In this document: positions 6,669-6,975 of the stretch, one piece after another
Numbering within the stretch: the first letter of the stretch is position 1
Layout: every line of letters begins with the position of its first letter
Assembly (NCBI GenBank): GCA_030601605.1
Contig: JAUVTI010000105.1
Coordinates: 1-6,975, forward strand
Reading direction: 5' to 3'
Length of the DNA stretch: 6,975 nucleotides
Source of the DNA: Gemmatimonadales bacterium
GTDB taxonomy: Bacteria; Gemmatimonadota; Gemmatimonadetes; Gemmatimonadales; GWC2-71-9
Made by a program: the position numbers and the translations under genes
Notes under the pieces: model-generated
What the model was told of the DNA's origin: nothing
Seen by the model: only the letters and a program-made list of their open reading frames with translations
Databases searched by the model: none

Positions 6669-6673
6669 CCTCC
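6669..6673 (-). promoter_or_regulatory. Shine-Dalgarno fixing the start of barrel gene 1
   Basis: GGAGG on the minus strand, five bases before ATG 6663. This is the best ribosome site in the window and sets the start at the signal peptide rather than at 6714. Confidence 0.8.
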
Positions 6674-6713
6674 CTAACAGTCGTTGCATGCCCCAGAGAA
6701 TCCGATGACGACA

Positions 6714-6975
6714 CCCGGTCGCTAGTGACTCAGGATGCTGAGGCCTGCCCTCATCTCCCACACGCTCACGCCGCCAGGCTTACCGTATGTCACGGCGAGG
6801 TCGAGTAGCCAAAGATCGGCAAACTCGTAGCCGAAACCGCCCGTTAGGCCGAAACTCCCAAAGGCTTCACCATACTCAATATTGACTTCGGTCCAATGGA
6901 AGAAGCCCATTCCACCGCTCAACTGCACTTTGGGAGATGGAAGGTAGGTAACGCCTGCGGCTGAGATGCCTGCGA
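6714..6975. repeat. Tandem gene duplication, copy 2 segment
   Basis: Partner of 6137-6399; it continues past the right edge. At the far end CTCAACTGCACTTTGGGAGA and the following 30 bases are nearly unchanged, differing at single positions only. Confidence 0.85.
6722..6975 (-). CDS. Small beta-barrel-like protein, copy 2 (N-terminus outside window)
   Basis: The last 84 residues of a paralogue of the neighbouring barrel gene, open to the window edge. AGISAAGVTYLPSPKVQLSGG is 20/21 identical to copy 1, and FGLTGG...LSILSH matches at about 35 of 43 positions. Between them, the loop after HWTE is rewritten and three residues shorter than in copy 1 (VNIEYGEAFGS against FFGVQEFGAETLAG). The change is confined to one loop, as expected for a surface loop of a barrel. 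It also ends in His. The internal GTG at 6928 is simply the Val of KVQLSGG and not the real start. It is probably the first gene of a unit with copy 1. Confidence 0.8.
   Translation of the reverse strand, partial: AGISAAGVTYLPSPKVQLSGGMGFFHWTEVNIEYGEAFGSFGLTGGFGYEFADLWLLDLAVTYGKPGGVSVWEMRAGLSILSH

Overview
This is a GC-rich bacterial window. The organism is probably a Gemmatimonadota member or a similarly GC-rich envelope-rich phylum. That is inferred from the large zinc-ribbon/PknB-type kinase with a TPR-rich exterior, the strong G/C bias at third codon positions and the Sec/lipoprotein exports. No rRNA or marker gene is present to confirm it.

Left part (1-811): the last 32 codons of an unrecognised plus-strand gene are followed by a small inverted repeat and a possible 72-residue single-span membrane protein on the plus strand. 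Next comes a striking 21-bp tandem array (520-728) of about nine and a half units. Its core is a near-perfect palindrome repeated every 21 bp. The array lies between the 3' ends of convergent genes.

Middle part (812-2810): two minus-strand genes, a LpqC/PHB-depolymerase-like esterase lipoprotein and a TfoX N-terminal-domain protein, lie in the same reading frame, separated by one UAG and ten further codons before the first usable start. Head-to-head with the esterase, with almost no space between start codons, is a plus-strand alpha/beta hydrolase with a GHSMGG nucleophile elbow.

Right part (2811-6975): a strong hairpin separates the convergent hydrolase and kinase genes. The kinase (1016 aa) has an N-terminal zinc ribbon, a complete Ser/Thr kinase domain, one membrane span, a CsgG/FlgO-like segment and a long helical-repeat exterior. 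Upstream of it on the same strand are two tandemly duplicated small beta-barrel-like exported proteins; the outer copy runs off the window. They may form one transcription unit (barrel 2, barrel 1, kinase), though a GC-rich inverted repeat after barrel 1 could cut transcription.

Most of the window is recognisable families. The least explained items are the 21-bp palindromic array, the esterase-UAG-TfoX junction and the divergent start codons with no promoter space. I see no complete new defence or metabolic system here.
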